From Lachnospiraceae bacterium (GTDB lineage Bacteria; Bacillota; Clostridia; Lachnospirales; Lachnospiraceae): DNA of 64,000 bases. Below, piece by piece: positions 53,106-61,239 of the stretch. The stretch spans positions 25,196 to 89,195 of the forward strand of contig JAJQCQ010000013.1 of NCBI GenBank assembly GCA_021202635.1. The letters run 5' to 3'. Position 1 is the first letter of the stretch; every line of letters begins with the position of its first letter. The notes under the pieces are model-generated. The model searched no databases and had not been told where the DNA came from. It worked only from the letters and a program-made list of their open reading frames with translations. The translations under genes were made by a program, and so were the position numbers.

Positions 53106-53613
53106 TTAATATCTTTTGGGAAGACCTACGTATTCCAAAACCATATTACAAAGTTCCTTACTCAAACGAATTTCACTTTTTAACATTGCTTCTAAACACG
53201 TTTCAACTTCATATGATTTTAAAATTTTCCTGGTGTACGCTTCCAGTAAAACCCCAACTGTGCCTATATGTTTTATATCCATCTGCTTTGCTACTTTTCG
53301 CCCTTTGTTCTCATCCATAAGCAATAAGTCAGCGCACTGTTCGCCGTATAAAATCAAAGCTTCACTCTCACCCGCATCCAGTCCGGTCACATTTCTTAAT
53401 ATGCTGATTGCCTGTAAATTTCTGACTTTTTGTACAACAATAAAAGGACACTGCTGTACTTTCTTTGCTTCATCAGAAAAAATGTTCATTATTAATTAAT
53501 TCTTCATACACCGCTTTGGGAACAATAACCTGATGGTAAAGCTTATACAGTAAATCCAGCCGATCCGCTTTCATCAAAGATATAATTGGCGTTGTGTCTG
53601 AAACAACAATCAT
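53106..53613 (-). pseudogene. PIN-domain toxin (DUF3368) with frameshift in a T6 run
   Basis: Two frames together make one DUF3368/PIN protein. Part 1 (53613-53473): MIVVSDTTPIISLMKADRLD ... EELINNEHFF then stop, containing the catalytic Asp in VSDTTPI. Part 2 (reading on from ~53480): FSDEAKKVQQCPFIVV..., with GLDAGESEALILYGE and LLLMDENKGRK, the remaining acidic residues. The frames meet at six T's (53482-53477); removing one T restores a single protein of about 168 residues. The start ATG overlaps the antitoxin stop (ATGA). Either inactive, phase-variable, rescued by slippage, or a sequencing error. Confidence 0.8.
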
Positions 53614-53891
53614 GAGGATTCTCCTGTCAATTTCTTTACAGTCATCAGTTCTTCCTGAAACTCTGCTTTCGTCATATCTATATAATCTAATCCAATCTCA
53701 CTGTATAAACGAATCAGATCAAGCTTATACATTCCAAGAAGCTCCGCTGCTTTTCCATGTGAAATCTGGCCTTTTTTAATATATGGATATAGAACCATAG
53801 CATTCCTGATTTTTACCGCCTTTTCGTCATTCAACACTACATATTGTGTTATTTTTTCTGGTATATCAATTTCAACACGCGTCGTAGTCAT
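53610..53891 (-). CDS. UPF0175 family antitoxin-like protein
   Basis: 93 residues starting MTTTRVEIDIPEK after AAAGGAG. The C-terminal half (ISHGKAAELLGMYKLDLIRL) is a helix-turn-helix-like UPF0175 signature. UPF0175 genes normally lie just ahead of DUF3368 PIN genes and are viewed as their antitoxins and autoregulators. Here the 4-bp stop/start overlap with the interrupted PIN gene is intact. An upstream ATG at 53963 lacks a ribosome site as good as this one. Confidence 0.85.
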   Translation of the reverse strand: MTTTRVEIDIPEKITQYVVLNDEKAVKIRNAMVLYPYIKKGQISHGKAAELLGMYKLDLIRLYSEIGLDYIDMTKAEFQEELMTVKKLTGESS

Positions 53892-54100
53892 AGAATCAAC
53901 TCCTTTGAAAAAAACGTCATCATTCATTCTTACATTTATACTTGCCATTACGTTTTCGCCCATGGCAAGTTACAATCATTTACTGTTATTATACTATAAT
54001 CTCGTAAATTATGAAGAAAAAAATCCTGAATTTCACTTTCTCTATGGCTTTTTCATGAAAAAATCTCCTGCTTATACAACAGACAGGCACATATTTTTAT

Positions 54101-55021
54101 TCACTCGTCCTCCAAAAGCTGCCACATCAAGTATTCCATCTCGAAACTCCCTGCCCCTTCGCTATCCTCGCGTACGGTAATTGTCGCCAGAGGAACTACC
54201 ATTCTTGTCTTGATCATACTTTCAAAGGTATCCTCCTCTAATAAGCTCACGATCGGTTCATAGCATTCCCGCACATAATCTTCGGAATAAAACGCAGACA
54301 CCAGTTCACTCTGCCAGATCCACTGTTTATAGTATTCATTTTCACCTTCTGAATACGGCTCGCCAAAAAGAGCCGTGATCGTTTCCGCCAGATTGCCGTA
54401 TTCCTGCACCGTATACGCACCATATATCTCCGCCAGGCCATAGTCGACAATATCATAGTCAAAAAACCGCAGCGTCACCGTCATCTCCTGCTGATATACT
54501 TCACAGGGTGACTCCAGAATCCGTTCTTCCCCGTCTTCATCCTGTGAAGCAAGAAGCTTCACGGATAATTCTGCCTCTTCCTGCGTCATTCCCCACCGAA
54601 GAGAGCCGACCGGCAGCGTCCATTTTTTCATGGCGCGTTCTTTTTCAGACTCTGTCTCTACATAAAATACCCGAAAAGAGGAGTACTCTTCCTGCCCCAT
54701 ATACTGCTTTGCCGCATCCTCGAACGAAATGTCTTCTGTATTAGCCAACAGCCACAAAGCAACTGACTCGTCCGCCCCAGACAGACAGCCCTCGACCGCA
54801 TAGCAATACAGATACGAATCATCCCCGAATAAATAACCGTCCTCGTCACTCACAATCCCAAGTGCGGGCAAAACGGATTCGTCCGAGATAGAGGACACCT
54901 CTTCCATCCGAATGTCATTTGACTTTTCCAATTCATCTGCCTGCACAACAGAGTTCATTGCGCATACCATACAAACACCTGTCGCCAGACCTGTCATAAA
55001 CCTTTTCATACGCCTTCTCAT
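54101..55021 (-). CDS. Secreted protein of unknown function
   Basis: 306 residues. A basic start (MRRRMKRF) and hydrophobic segment ending in VVQADE give a Sec signal peptide. The mature acidic protein has no domain I recognise; motifs such as LPVGSLRWGMTQEEAELSVKLL and LAETITALFGEPY suggest a helix-strand fold. ATG 55021 has AAAGGGAG upstream. Confidence 0.7.
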   Translation of the reverse strand: MRRRMKRFMTGLATGVCMVCAMNSVVQADELEKSNDIRMEEVSSISDESVLPALGIVSDEDGYLFGDDSYLYCYAVEGCLSGADESVALWLLANTEDISFEDAAKQYMGQEEYSSFRVFYVETESEKERAMKKWTLPVGSLRWGMTQEEAELSVKLLASQDEDGEERILESPCEVYQQEMTVTLRFFDYDIVDYGLAEIYGAYTVQEYGNLAETITALFGEPYSEGENEYYKQWIWQSELVSAFYSEDYVRECYEPIVSLLEEDTFESMIKTRMVVPLATITVREDSEGAGSFEMEYLMWQLLEDE

Positions 55022-55134
55022 ACATTTTCTCCCTTTTACCACCGTAGTATTCTGGGGTCTGCTTCCGTTCCAGTTCGTATCGTCCTTATTCTACAGTGAA
55101 TTCCTTTTTTTATCTTTAATTTTCTTTTAATTTT

Positions 55135-56430
55135 TCAAGCATCGAAAAATTCCCGAATTTCACTTTCCCCTGCCTTCACAGATCCCTGCGCAAAGAACGG
55201 TTTGCCGCCGCCGCGTCCGCCAAGCGCCTGGTTCATCTCCTTCACCAGCGCGCGCAGGTCGCCATCCTTTTCGCCGACCGCGTACTTGAAGGTGCCGTCT
55301 CCATTGTCGGAAAAGACCGCACAGCGTCCGCCGCAGGTCTCCATAACCGCGACCGCCAGCTTGCGTACACTGTCAGAATCCATCTCTTTTTCAAACAAAA
55401 GCACATCCCCTCTGCCCGCCAGGCGCTCTGCCTCCTGCGCGAACAGCTTTTCCTCCAACGCAAGCATACGCCCCTTCAGCCGGTAGTTTTCATCCATGCT
55501 TCGTTTTACCGCCTCCGCAGTCTTATCCGGCTTTGCGGAGAGCAGAACCGAGATCTGATGATTCTGCGCGTTCACCATGTTCAGGTAATCCAACACACGC
55601 TTTCCGCAGATCATTTCCACACGGACGCCCTCCCGGAACTTTACCACCGACAGAAGCTTCACCATGCCGATTTCCCCGGCGCGCGCCACATGCGTACCGC
55701 AGCAGGCGCACAGGTCTGCGTAAGGAAGGCTCGCAATACCGCTGTCATTAGCGCCTGCCAAACACGCAGTGTTTCTTATATCACAGGCGCGATCTGCCCT
55801 CGCCGCATCGGAAAGGTTTTCCTGTCTGACCGGAAACTCCACGATCCGCACCGCGCCGGTCAGTTCTTTTTTACTCCGGTATGGCAGTGACTTTAATTCC
55901 TCAGCAGATGGATAAAAGATGCGCGTCTCCTGGTTCTGCCAGATGACCTCATTCGTTCCGGCCTCGATCTGACGCAGTGCTTCCTCATCAAGTTCCCCAT
56001 TGAAATCAATCGTGATCACATCGCTTCCCATATGAAAGCCTACATTATCGTAGCCATATGCGGCGTGTACCAGGCCGCTCACAATGTGCTCACCGGAGTG
56101 CTGCTGCATCAGGTCAAAACGGCGCGCCCAGTCAATCATTCCATGCACCTGCGAGCCAATCTCCAGCGGCGCGTCAGTGTAATGGATCAGTTCGCCTTCT
56201 TTTTCATGGACCTCCAGAACATGAACCACACCCGCCAAAGCGCAACGAGGGATCGTTTCCTCCACCGGCTGCAAAATTCCCATATCATATGGCTGTCCGC
56301 CGCCCTCCGGATAGAACGCCGTCGCGGTGAGCACAATTTCATAGCCTTTTTTCCCCTCGCGGCAGTCAAGTACCATCGCAGTGAATTCTTTTATATATGC
56401 GTCCTGATAATACAGCCTTTCTGTTTCCAT
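55135..56430 (-). CDS. Alanyl-tRNA editing protein, AlaX-L type
   Basis: 431 residues. It contains the editing-site motif MQQHSGEHIVSGL, the second metal-ligand part ADLCACCGTHVARAGEIG, and a C-terminal DHHA1-like domain with GGRGGGKP. AlaX proteins hydrolyse Ser- or Gly-mischarged tRNA-Ala in trans. An early OB-like piece (VLTATAFYPEGGGQPYD) is present and no aminoacylation domain. ATG 56430 follows AAGGGAAG; an upstream in-frame ATG at 56487 is less likely. Confidence 0.9.
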   Translation of the reverse strand: METERLYYQDAYIKEFTAMVLDCREGKKGYEIVLTATAFYPEGGGQPYDMGILQPVEETIPRCALAGVVHVLEVHEKEGELIHYTDAPLEIGSQVHGMIDWARRFDLMQQHSGEHIVSGLVHAAYGYDNVGFHMGSDVITIDFNGELDEEALRQIEAGTNEVIWQNQETRIFYPSAEELKSLPYRSKKELTGAVRIVEFPVRQENLSDAARADRACDIRNTACLAGANDSGIASLPYADLCACCGTHVARAGEIGMVKLLSVVKFREGVRVEMICGKRVLDYLNMVNAQNHQISVLLSAKPDKTAEAVKRSMDENYRLKGRMLALEEKLFAQEAERLAGRGDVLLFEKEMDSDSVRKLAVAVMETCGGRCAVFSDNGDGTFKYAVGEKDGDLRALVKEMNQALGGRGGGKPFFAQGSVKAGESEIREFFDA

Positions 56431-56496
56431 CTTATTCGCTTCCCTTTCTAAGCAGCGTTCCCCGCACAAAACCCTTTTTTCAGGCAAACTCGCCTC

Positions 56497-57222
56497 TCAA
56501 TCATGCCGCTCGTCGTTCTCCCAGCACTCACAGAACCGCGCAGAAAATGCGGGCGGTTCGTCTTTTACATAGAGATGCGACGTATCTCCAAACGAGCTCA
56601 TCCGAAAGCTGACAATGCCCTTCCGCCGCTCTTCCGTCACAATCGTACTGACGGACGTCGGCGCTGAACAAAGCCCATGCCAGAGCGCCATCGGCGAAAC
56701 GCCGATCAGATGCCCGATCAGGACACAGGTCACTCCGAAATGACAGAAAAACACAAGCGTGTCATTGTTCCCCTGCTCCGCTCGATAGATGTGACCATCC
56801 CGCACGTAGCCATATTTTGCCAGAAGCGCATCGAAGTTCTCTGTCACCCAGCGATACTCTTCTCCGACCTTTCCTTCACTCATAATCGACGGCTCATACC
56901 ACTCGTCATAGCGGTAAAAGCGCTCGTCCTGTACCCAGTCCTGCGGCAGCCAGTCCCAGCAGACCGGGGAATCCTCACGGTCCGGACGATTAATCCGCGG
57001 CGCAAACTCGCGCAGCCAGGCGCATTCCGTCGCCGTTCGGTTCATTCGTTTCAATGTCAGCGACGCGGTATCCCTTGCCCGGCCAAGCGGAGATACATAA
57101 AAATCGCGGACATCCAGCTTCGCAATCCGCTCGGAGAGATATTCCGCCTCTTTCCAGCCTTTTTCTGTCAGAGAATCAATCGTATAGTCCGGATCGCCGT
57201 GTCGTATCAATATCAGTTTCAA
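56497..57222 (-). CDS. Histidine phosphatase superfamily protein
   Basis: 241 residues. LKLILIRHGDPDY begins with the RHG catalytic signature; the second His is in VFFCHFGVTCVL and the Arg in SPLGRARDTA. Likely a small-molecule phosphatase; the substrate is unknown. The start is probably TTG 57222 (10 nt after GGGGAGG) because the RHG motif normally starts within the first residues; ATGs at 57270 or 57246 would add a tail. Confidence 0.85.
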   Translation of the reverse strand: MKLILIRHGDPDYTIDSLTEKGWKEAEYLSERIAKLDVRDFYVSPLGRARDTASLTLKRMNRTATECAWLREFAPRINRPDREDSPVCWDWLPQDWVQDERFYRYDEWYEPSIMSEGKVGEEYRWVTENFDALLAKYGYVRDGHIYRAEQGNNDTLVFFCHFGVTCVLIGHLIGVSPMALWHGLCSAPTSVSTIVTEERRKGIVSFRMSSFGDTSHLYVKDEPPAFSARFCECWENDERHD

Positions 57223-57312
57223 AATTCCATATCCTCCCCTATGCATTTCAATACCATTTGCTGCAAGCAAAGAATATCATAAATGGGCAGGTTGTTCAAT
57301 GAGATTTTGGGC

Positions 57313-58071
57313 TTACAGCAACATATTTAATTTCACCGCCGGTTTCTTTTTTCTCTCCCATGTCTTCACCATCTGCTCCCGCAAAAACGCCAGAAACCCA
57401 TCAATCTTTCCGGTCTTATCGAATACGGTCAGTGCCATGTAATATGTCTTTTTATCCTCCTCGAACAGCACCAGAGGAGGATAGTCATGTGTCATGAGGT
57501 AATAATTCAGTAAAGTCCGCCCCAGGCGTCCATTCCCGTCAGCAAACGGATGGATTTCTTCAAAACGCAGGTGAAAATACGCGGCTATGGTCATGACATC
57601 TTTGCCTTCCTCTTCTTTTACTTCCTCCAGAAGTTCCTGCAGCTCCATCTCCACATCCTCCGGTGCTGCACCGACGCCGTCCCCTGTCACATAATCATGA
57701 ATTTTAAATTTCCCAGGACGCTCCCCTTTCTGATAACGGGTCTGATCATAGCATCCTGTCATCAGACGGCGATGCAGTTCACATATCAGTTCCACGGTGA
57801 GTTCTTCCTTCTTAGCCACACACTCCAGCAGGAAATCAAAACAATCCTTTTGATTTTTTATCTCAAACAGATTCCGAAGGTCACCTGTATAATTGATCAC
57901 TCTGCCATTTTCAAAAATTTCTCTGGTATCATGCAGGGTAATCTCTTCATTCTCAATTTTTCCGGAATGATAAGCAAAAATAATGCGGAAGTTGTCTAAC
58001 AGTACGCGGTAATCCGCTGCTGTATTTCTCTGCTCCTGTTTCCATCGGGAAACGATCTGTTCAAAACTCAT
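57313..58071 (-). CDS. Fic family protein
   Basis: 252 residues. The Fic motif HPFADGNGRLGR is complete, so AMPylation of a protein (or related nucleotidyl transfer) is possible. Near residue 42, YHSGKIENEE contains an S-x-x-x-E-N sequence that fits the autoinhibitory helix pattern, at the N-terminus of the domain. ATG 58071 is preceded by GGAGGACGTGGG. The C-terminal coding region (FLREQMVKTWERK) has a partial duplicate 5.7 kb away at 63095-63154. An extended -10 promoter lies at 58106-58111. Confidence 0.9.
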   Translation of the reverse strand: MSFEQIVSRWKQEQRNTAADYRVLLDNFRIIFAYHSGKIENEEITLHDTREIFENGRVINYTGDLRNLFEIKNQKDCFDFLLECVAKKEELTVELICELHRRLMTGCYDQTRYQKGERPGKFKIHDYVTGDGVGAAPEDVEMELQELLEEVKEEEGKDVMTIAAYFHLRFEEIHPFADGNGRLGRTLLNYYLMTHDYPPLVLFEEDKKTYYMALTVFDKTGKIDGFLAFLREQMVKTWERKKKPAVKLNMLL

Positions 58072-58105
58072 CCCACGTCCTCCTGTCGCCATGTATCCTT
58101 CTGCC

Positions 58106-58111
58106 AGTATA
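58106..58111 (-). promoter_or_regulatory. Extended -10 promoter of fic
   Basis: Minus strand TGGTATACT immediately upstream of fic; no clear -35 box. The 444-bp gap to the DUF454 gene also holds the small-RNA locus at 58273-58423; the remaining ~150 bp have two tiny possible ORFs (16 and 19 codons) that I do not consider supported. Confidence 0.35.
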
Positions 58112-58272
58112 CCACACTCTCACAAAGCGCAGGGATTTATTTTTGATTCCATCTTTTTTTTCACTGTTTTCCAATCCATAAGCTTCTCCCTTCATTTTTA
58201 AATCGCAACATACAATCACCTTCCTCGCGCGTCCGGCGGCAGCCGGAAAATACCTCGCGCGGCCGTTTGCAT

Positions 58273-58303
58273 AAAAAGAGCCTGATTTTCCCAAATCAGA
58301 CTC
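58273..58303 (-). terminator. Intrinsic terminator of the candidate small RNA
   Basis: Minus strand stem GAGTCTGATTT / AAATCAGGCTC (11 bp with one G-U) and a 4-nt loop, followed by T5. Confidence 0.7.
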
Positions 58304-58423
58304 TCACGCAAATATATCCCTTTATGAATCGAGCAGAACAAATAACACAGGCCATGAATCCGCCCTGCACTTAAAAAGCTGCCATAAACAGCTGTAAAAA
58401 GGCTATTAACCTTTCGTGAATTT
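58273..58423 (-). ncRNA. Candidate small RNA between fic and the DUF454 gene
   Basis: A sigma-A promoter with consensus TTGACA (58458-58453) and TATAGT (58435-58430), 17-bp spacer, points away from the DUF454 gene and towards fic. A strong terminator stops transcription about 150 nt later. The transcript has no convincing protein; a 19-codon frame (MACVICSARFIKGYICVRV) ends inside the terminator stem and lacks a good ribosome site. It may be a small RNA or a leader attenuating fic. No match to a known RNA family was recognised. Confidence 0.5.
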
Positions 58424-58429
58424 GTTTGG

Positions 58430-58458
58430 ACTATAGCATTTTTGAAGATTCGTGTCAA
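58430..58458 (-). promoter_or_regulatory. Consensus promoter of the candidate small RNA
   Basis: Perfect -35 TTGACA and good -10 TATAGT with the optimal 17-bp spacer on the minus strand. Confidence 0.7.
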
Positions 58459-58515
58459 GACATAACTACAGGCTTTCTGCTGAAAATACAATATCAGGTT
58501 AATTGTATATTCCCG

Positions 58516-58905
58516 TTATAATTCTGCTTTCTGCGGCTCTATCGTTTTCACACCCAGGAAAAAATACAGCAGATGACACACCCATACAACAGCCAGAATC
58601 GCGCGTCCCACAGGAACTCTTGACATCATGGCGAATCCGAGCGCCATAATGACCGTCACTGTGCAGACAATCCGCAGCTTTGTCTTCATGGTCATCCCCT
58701 CGCCTTTGACAAAAGTCTCCAGATTATTTTTGTACAGCTTCGTTCCCTTGAACCAGCTGTTCAGCTTTTCCGAGCTTTTTCCAAAACAAAATGCCGCAAG
58801 CATCAAAAAGGGAACGGTCGGAAGAATCGGCAGAACCGTGCCAACTGCTCCTAATCCTAAAAACAAAAATCCCAATACTGTGTATACTATCTTCTTTACT
58901 CTCAT
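58516..58905 (-). CDS. DUF454 (YbaN family) inner membrane protein
   Basis: 129 residues. The family signature LGAVGTVLPILPTVPFLMLAA is followed by CFGKSSEKLNSWF and two further helices. Small membrane protein of unknown role. ATG 58905 follows AGGAGG. Confidence 0.9.
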   Translation of the reverse strand: MRVKKIVYTVLGFLFLGLGAVGTVLPILPTVPFLMLAAFCFGKSSEKLNSWFKGTKLYKNNLETFVKGEGMTMKTKLRIVCTVTVIMALGFAMMSRVPVGRAILAVVWVCHLLYFFLGVKTIEPQKAEL

Positions 58906-59013
58906 GAAATCCTCCTGTGATTCTGCGCTTCCAGTTCCATTGAGCCGTCCGTCTGGACACATCATCCAAGGCATTGCAATAAAGCGCTCCATCCGGACAG
59001 CCCAAATTTTCGT

Positions 59014-59042
59014 TGACAGATAAGGCTATCTTTTGTTATATT
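59014..59042 (+). promoter_or_regulatory. Promoter of the CydDC-like ABC operon
   Basis: TTGACA (59014-59019) and TTATAT (59037-59042), 17-bp spacer, with a ~115-nt leader before the first gene. Confidence 0.65.
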
Positions 59043-59164
59043 TATCTAACCAAAACAAGGCGATTCTAACATGAATATAAAAATCAGTCAATTATTTTTT
59101 GCGTCAATGTAGAACGACATGTAGTAGAAACAAAGAAAGAAATGAAGGAAAGAGGTACAAAATA

Positions 59165-61237
59165 ATGATGATTGATAAACGGCTGATCGGCACGGTCAGC
59201 GGAAGCATGAAATACATCATCGGGAATGTGATCTTTCAGTGGTGTTCGTTATTGGCAAATATCGTCATGATGACAGGCATCACAAGATATCTCGCGGGTA
59301 TATTTGCTGATAGAACAAATGAAGCGCTCTGGTCAGCCGGTCAGGTCACGATTGCGGTCATTCTGGCAGCGATCGCAGTGCGTTTCGTCTGTACGCTGGG
59401 CGCTTCGCGGATGAGTTTCCTCTCATCGAAGGCTGTCAAACGAACGCTGCGGGCGCAGATTTATGAAAAGCTGCTGCGCCTGGGTGCTTCTTATCATGAA
59501 CAGGTGCAGACTTCCGAGGTTGTACAGGTAGCTGTGGAGGGTGTGGATCAGCTGGAAACCTATTTCGGCGCATATCTGCCCCAGTTTTTTTATGCCATGC
59601 TGGCTCCGCTGACACTCTTCGTCTATCTGTGTACCTTTAATGTGCCCTCGGCCATCGTCCTGCTGGTATGTGTGCCTCTGATCCCAGTGGCGATTGCAGC
59701 GGTGCAGACCTGGGCGAAAAAGCTGCTCAGTAAATACTGGGGACAGTATACCGCTCTGGGCGATACCTTTCTGGAAAATCTGCAGGGTCTGACCACACTG
59801 AAAATCTATCAGGCAGATGAATTTAAACAGCAGGAAATGAATGAGGAGGCGGAAAAGTTTCGCCGCATCACCATGAAAGTACTGACCATGCAGCTGAATT
59901 CTATCACCATCATGGATTTTATCGCCTATGGCGGCGCGGCACTGGGTATCATCATGGCCGCTACGCAATATCGGGCAGGACATGTCAGCCTTGCGGGCTG
60001 CCTGCTCATCATCCTGCTTGGCGCGGATTTCTTTCTGCCCATGCGCCAGCTTGGTTCCTACTTTCACATCGCCATGAACGGCATGGCAGCCAGTGACAAG
60101 ATCTTCCGCCTGCTGGATTTGCCGGAAGCAGAGCAAAAAACTGCCGAACGGATGGAAACGACCGCTCGCTTTGCGAAGAGCGAACTTCCGGCGGATGGAA
60201 ATATTATCCTGCGAGAGCTTCGATTTTCTTATAACGCAGAATCAGCCGCTCCTGCTGCAAAAGATGAAGGTGCCAGGCCATCCCCTCACTCTGCAAAGGA
60301 TAAAGGCAATATAGTATCCTCTGGCGCTGCAAAAAATGAAAGTAACAAAGCATCTTCTCACGCCGCGCAGCATCCGGCTGACAGATCGGCGGATGCTGCT
60401 ATTACTATAAACGCACAAGATCATGCACCGGATCGGGAAGTCCTGCATGGGATTCACATGGAATTCCCCGGAGGAAGCTTTATCTCCATCGTAGGAGAAT
60501 CCGGCTGCGGCAAATCTACGATTGCCTCCATCCTGATGGGACGAAATCGCAATTATCATGGCAGCGTTACCATTGGCGGTATAGAATTGCGGGAAATCAG
60601 GGAAGCAAGTCTGATGGAAAGCATTACCTACGTCAGTCACCAGAGCTATCTCTTCAAAGGCACCATCCGCGACAATCTTCTGATGGGCAACCCAAATGCC
60701 AGCGATGAAAAACTGTGGAAAGTCCTTGAGCAGGTAAAGCTGGCAGACTTTCTGAGAGGAAATGCCTCCTCTGCGCAGGCGGGTTTTGCTGACAAAGCCC
60801 ACACAAAGGAGGAGAACACGGCAGACGGTCTGGATACCCGCCTGACCGAACAGGGCGGCAACCTCTCCGGCGGACAGCGGCAGCGGCTTGCGCTGGCACG
60901 GGCGCTGCTCCATGACAGTCCGATTTATATTTTCGACGAAGCCACTTCCAATATCGACGTAGAAAGTGAAAACGATATTATGGCACAGATTCATGCCCTG
61001 GCAAAGCGAAAAACGGTGATTTTAATCTCTCACCGCCTGGCGAACGTGACAAATTCTGACCGCATTTATGTGATGGATGCCGGAGTTGTCGTTGAGGAAG
61101 GGAAGCATAAAGCGCTTCTTGCAAAGAATGGCTGCTACGCCGCACTCTGGAGGGCGCAGCAAAGTCTGGAAAAATATGGGACCGCCCATGAAAATTCGCT
61201 TCGCAAAGGACGAACCTGTGAAAAGGATGGTGAGTGA
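59165..61237 (+). CDS. ABC exporter half-transporter, CydD-like (TMD + ATPase)
   Basis: 690 residues. Residues ~1-320 are a six-helix ABC exporter domain with CydD-like GAYLPQFFYAMLAPL. The C-terminal ATPase has Walker A GESGCGKST, signature LSGGQRQR, Walker B IYIFDEATSNID and ISHRLANV. A ~65-residue Ala/Ser/Lys/His-rich insert follows the A-loop tyrosine (FSYNAESAAP), before the core strand VLHGIHMEFPGG. It probably forms a heterodimer with the next gene product. The substrate is unknown; Cys/GSH export is known for CydDC. No cytochrome bd genes are nearby. ATG 59165 is 9 nt after AAAGAGG. Confidence 0.88.
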   Translation: MMIDKRLIGTVSGSMKYIIGNVIFQWCSLLANIVMMTGITRYLAGIFADRTNEALWSAGQVTIAVILAAIAVRFVCTLGASRMSFLSSKAVKRTLRAQIYEKLLRLGASYHEQVQTSEVVQVAVEGVDQLETYFGAYLPQFFYAMLAPLTLFVYLCTFNVPSAIVLLVCVPLIPVAIAAVQTWAKKLLSKYWGQYTALGDTFLENLQGLTTLKIYQADEFKQQEMNEEAEKFRRITMKVLTMQLNSITIMDFIAYGGAALGIIMAATQYRAGHVSLAGCLLIILLGADFFLPMRQLGSYFHIAMNGMAASDKIFRLLDLPEAEQKTAERMETTARFAKSELPADGNIILRELRFSYNAESAAPAAKDEGARPSPHSAKDKGNIVSSGAAKNESNKASSHAAQHPADRSADAAITINAQDHAPDREVLHGIHMEFPGGSFISIVGESGCGKSTIASILMGRNRNYHGSVTIGGIELREIREASLMESITYVSHQSYLFKGTIRDNLLMGNPNASDEKLWKVLEQVKLADFLRGNASSAQAGFADKAHTKEENTADGLDTRLTEQGGNLSGGQRQRLALARALLHDSPIYIFDEATSNIDVESENDIMAQIHALAKRKTVILISHRLANVTNSDRIYVMDAGVVVEEGKHKALLAKNGCYAALWRAQQSLEKYGTAHENSLRKGRTCEKDGE

Positions 61238-61239
61238 GC

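Noticed and set aside
53610..55021. Mobile element or prophage edge around the toxin-antitoxin genes
   Set aside because: No integrase, transposase, att-like repeats or tRNA gene is present; neighbours are ordinary chromosomal genes.
58273..58423. 6S RNA or known riboswitch at the small-RNA locus
   Set aside because: The ends do not pair into the long 6S hairpin and no known aptamer core is visible.
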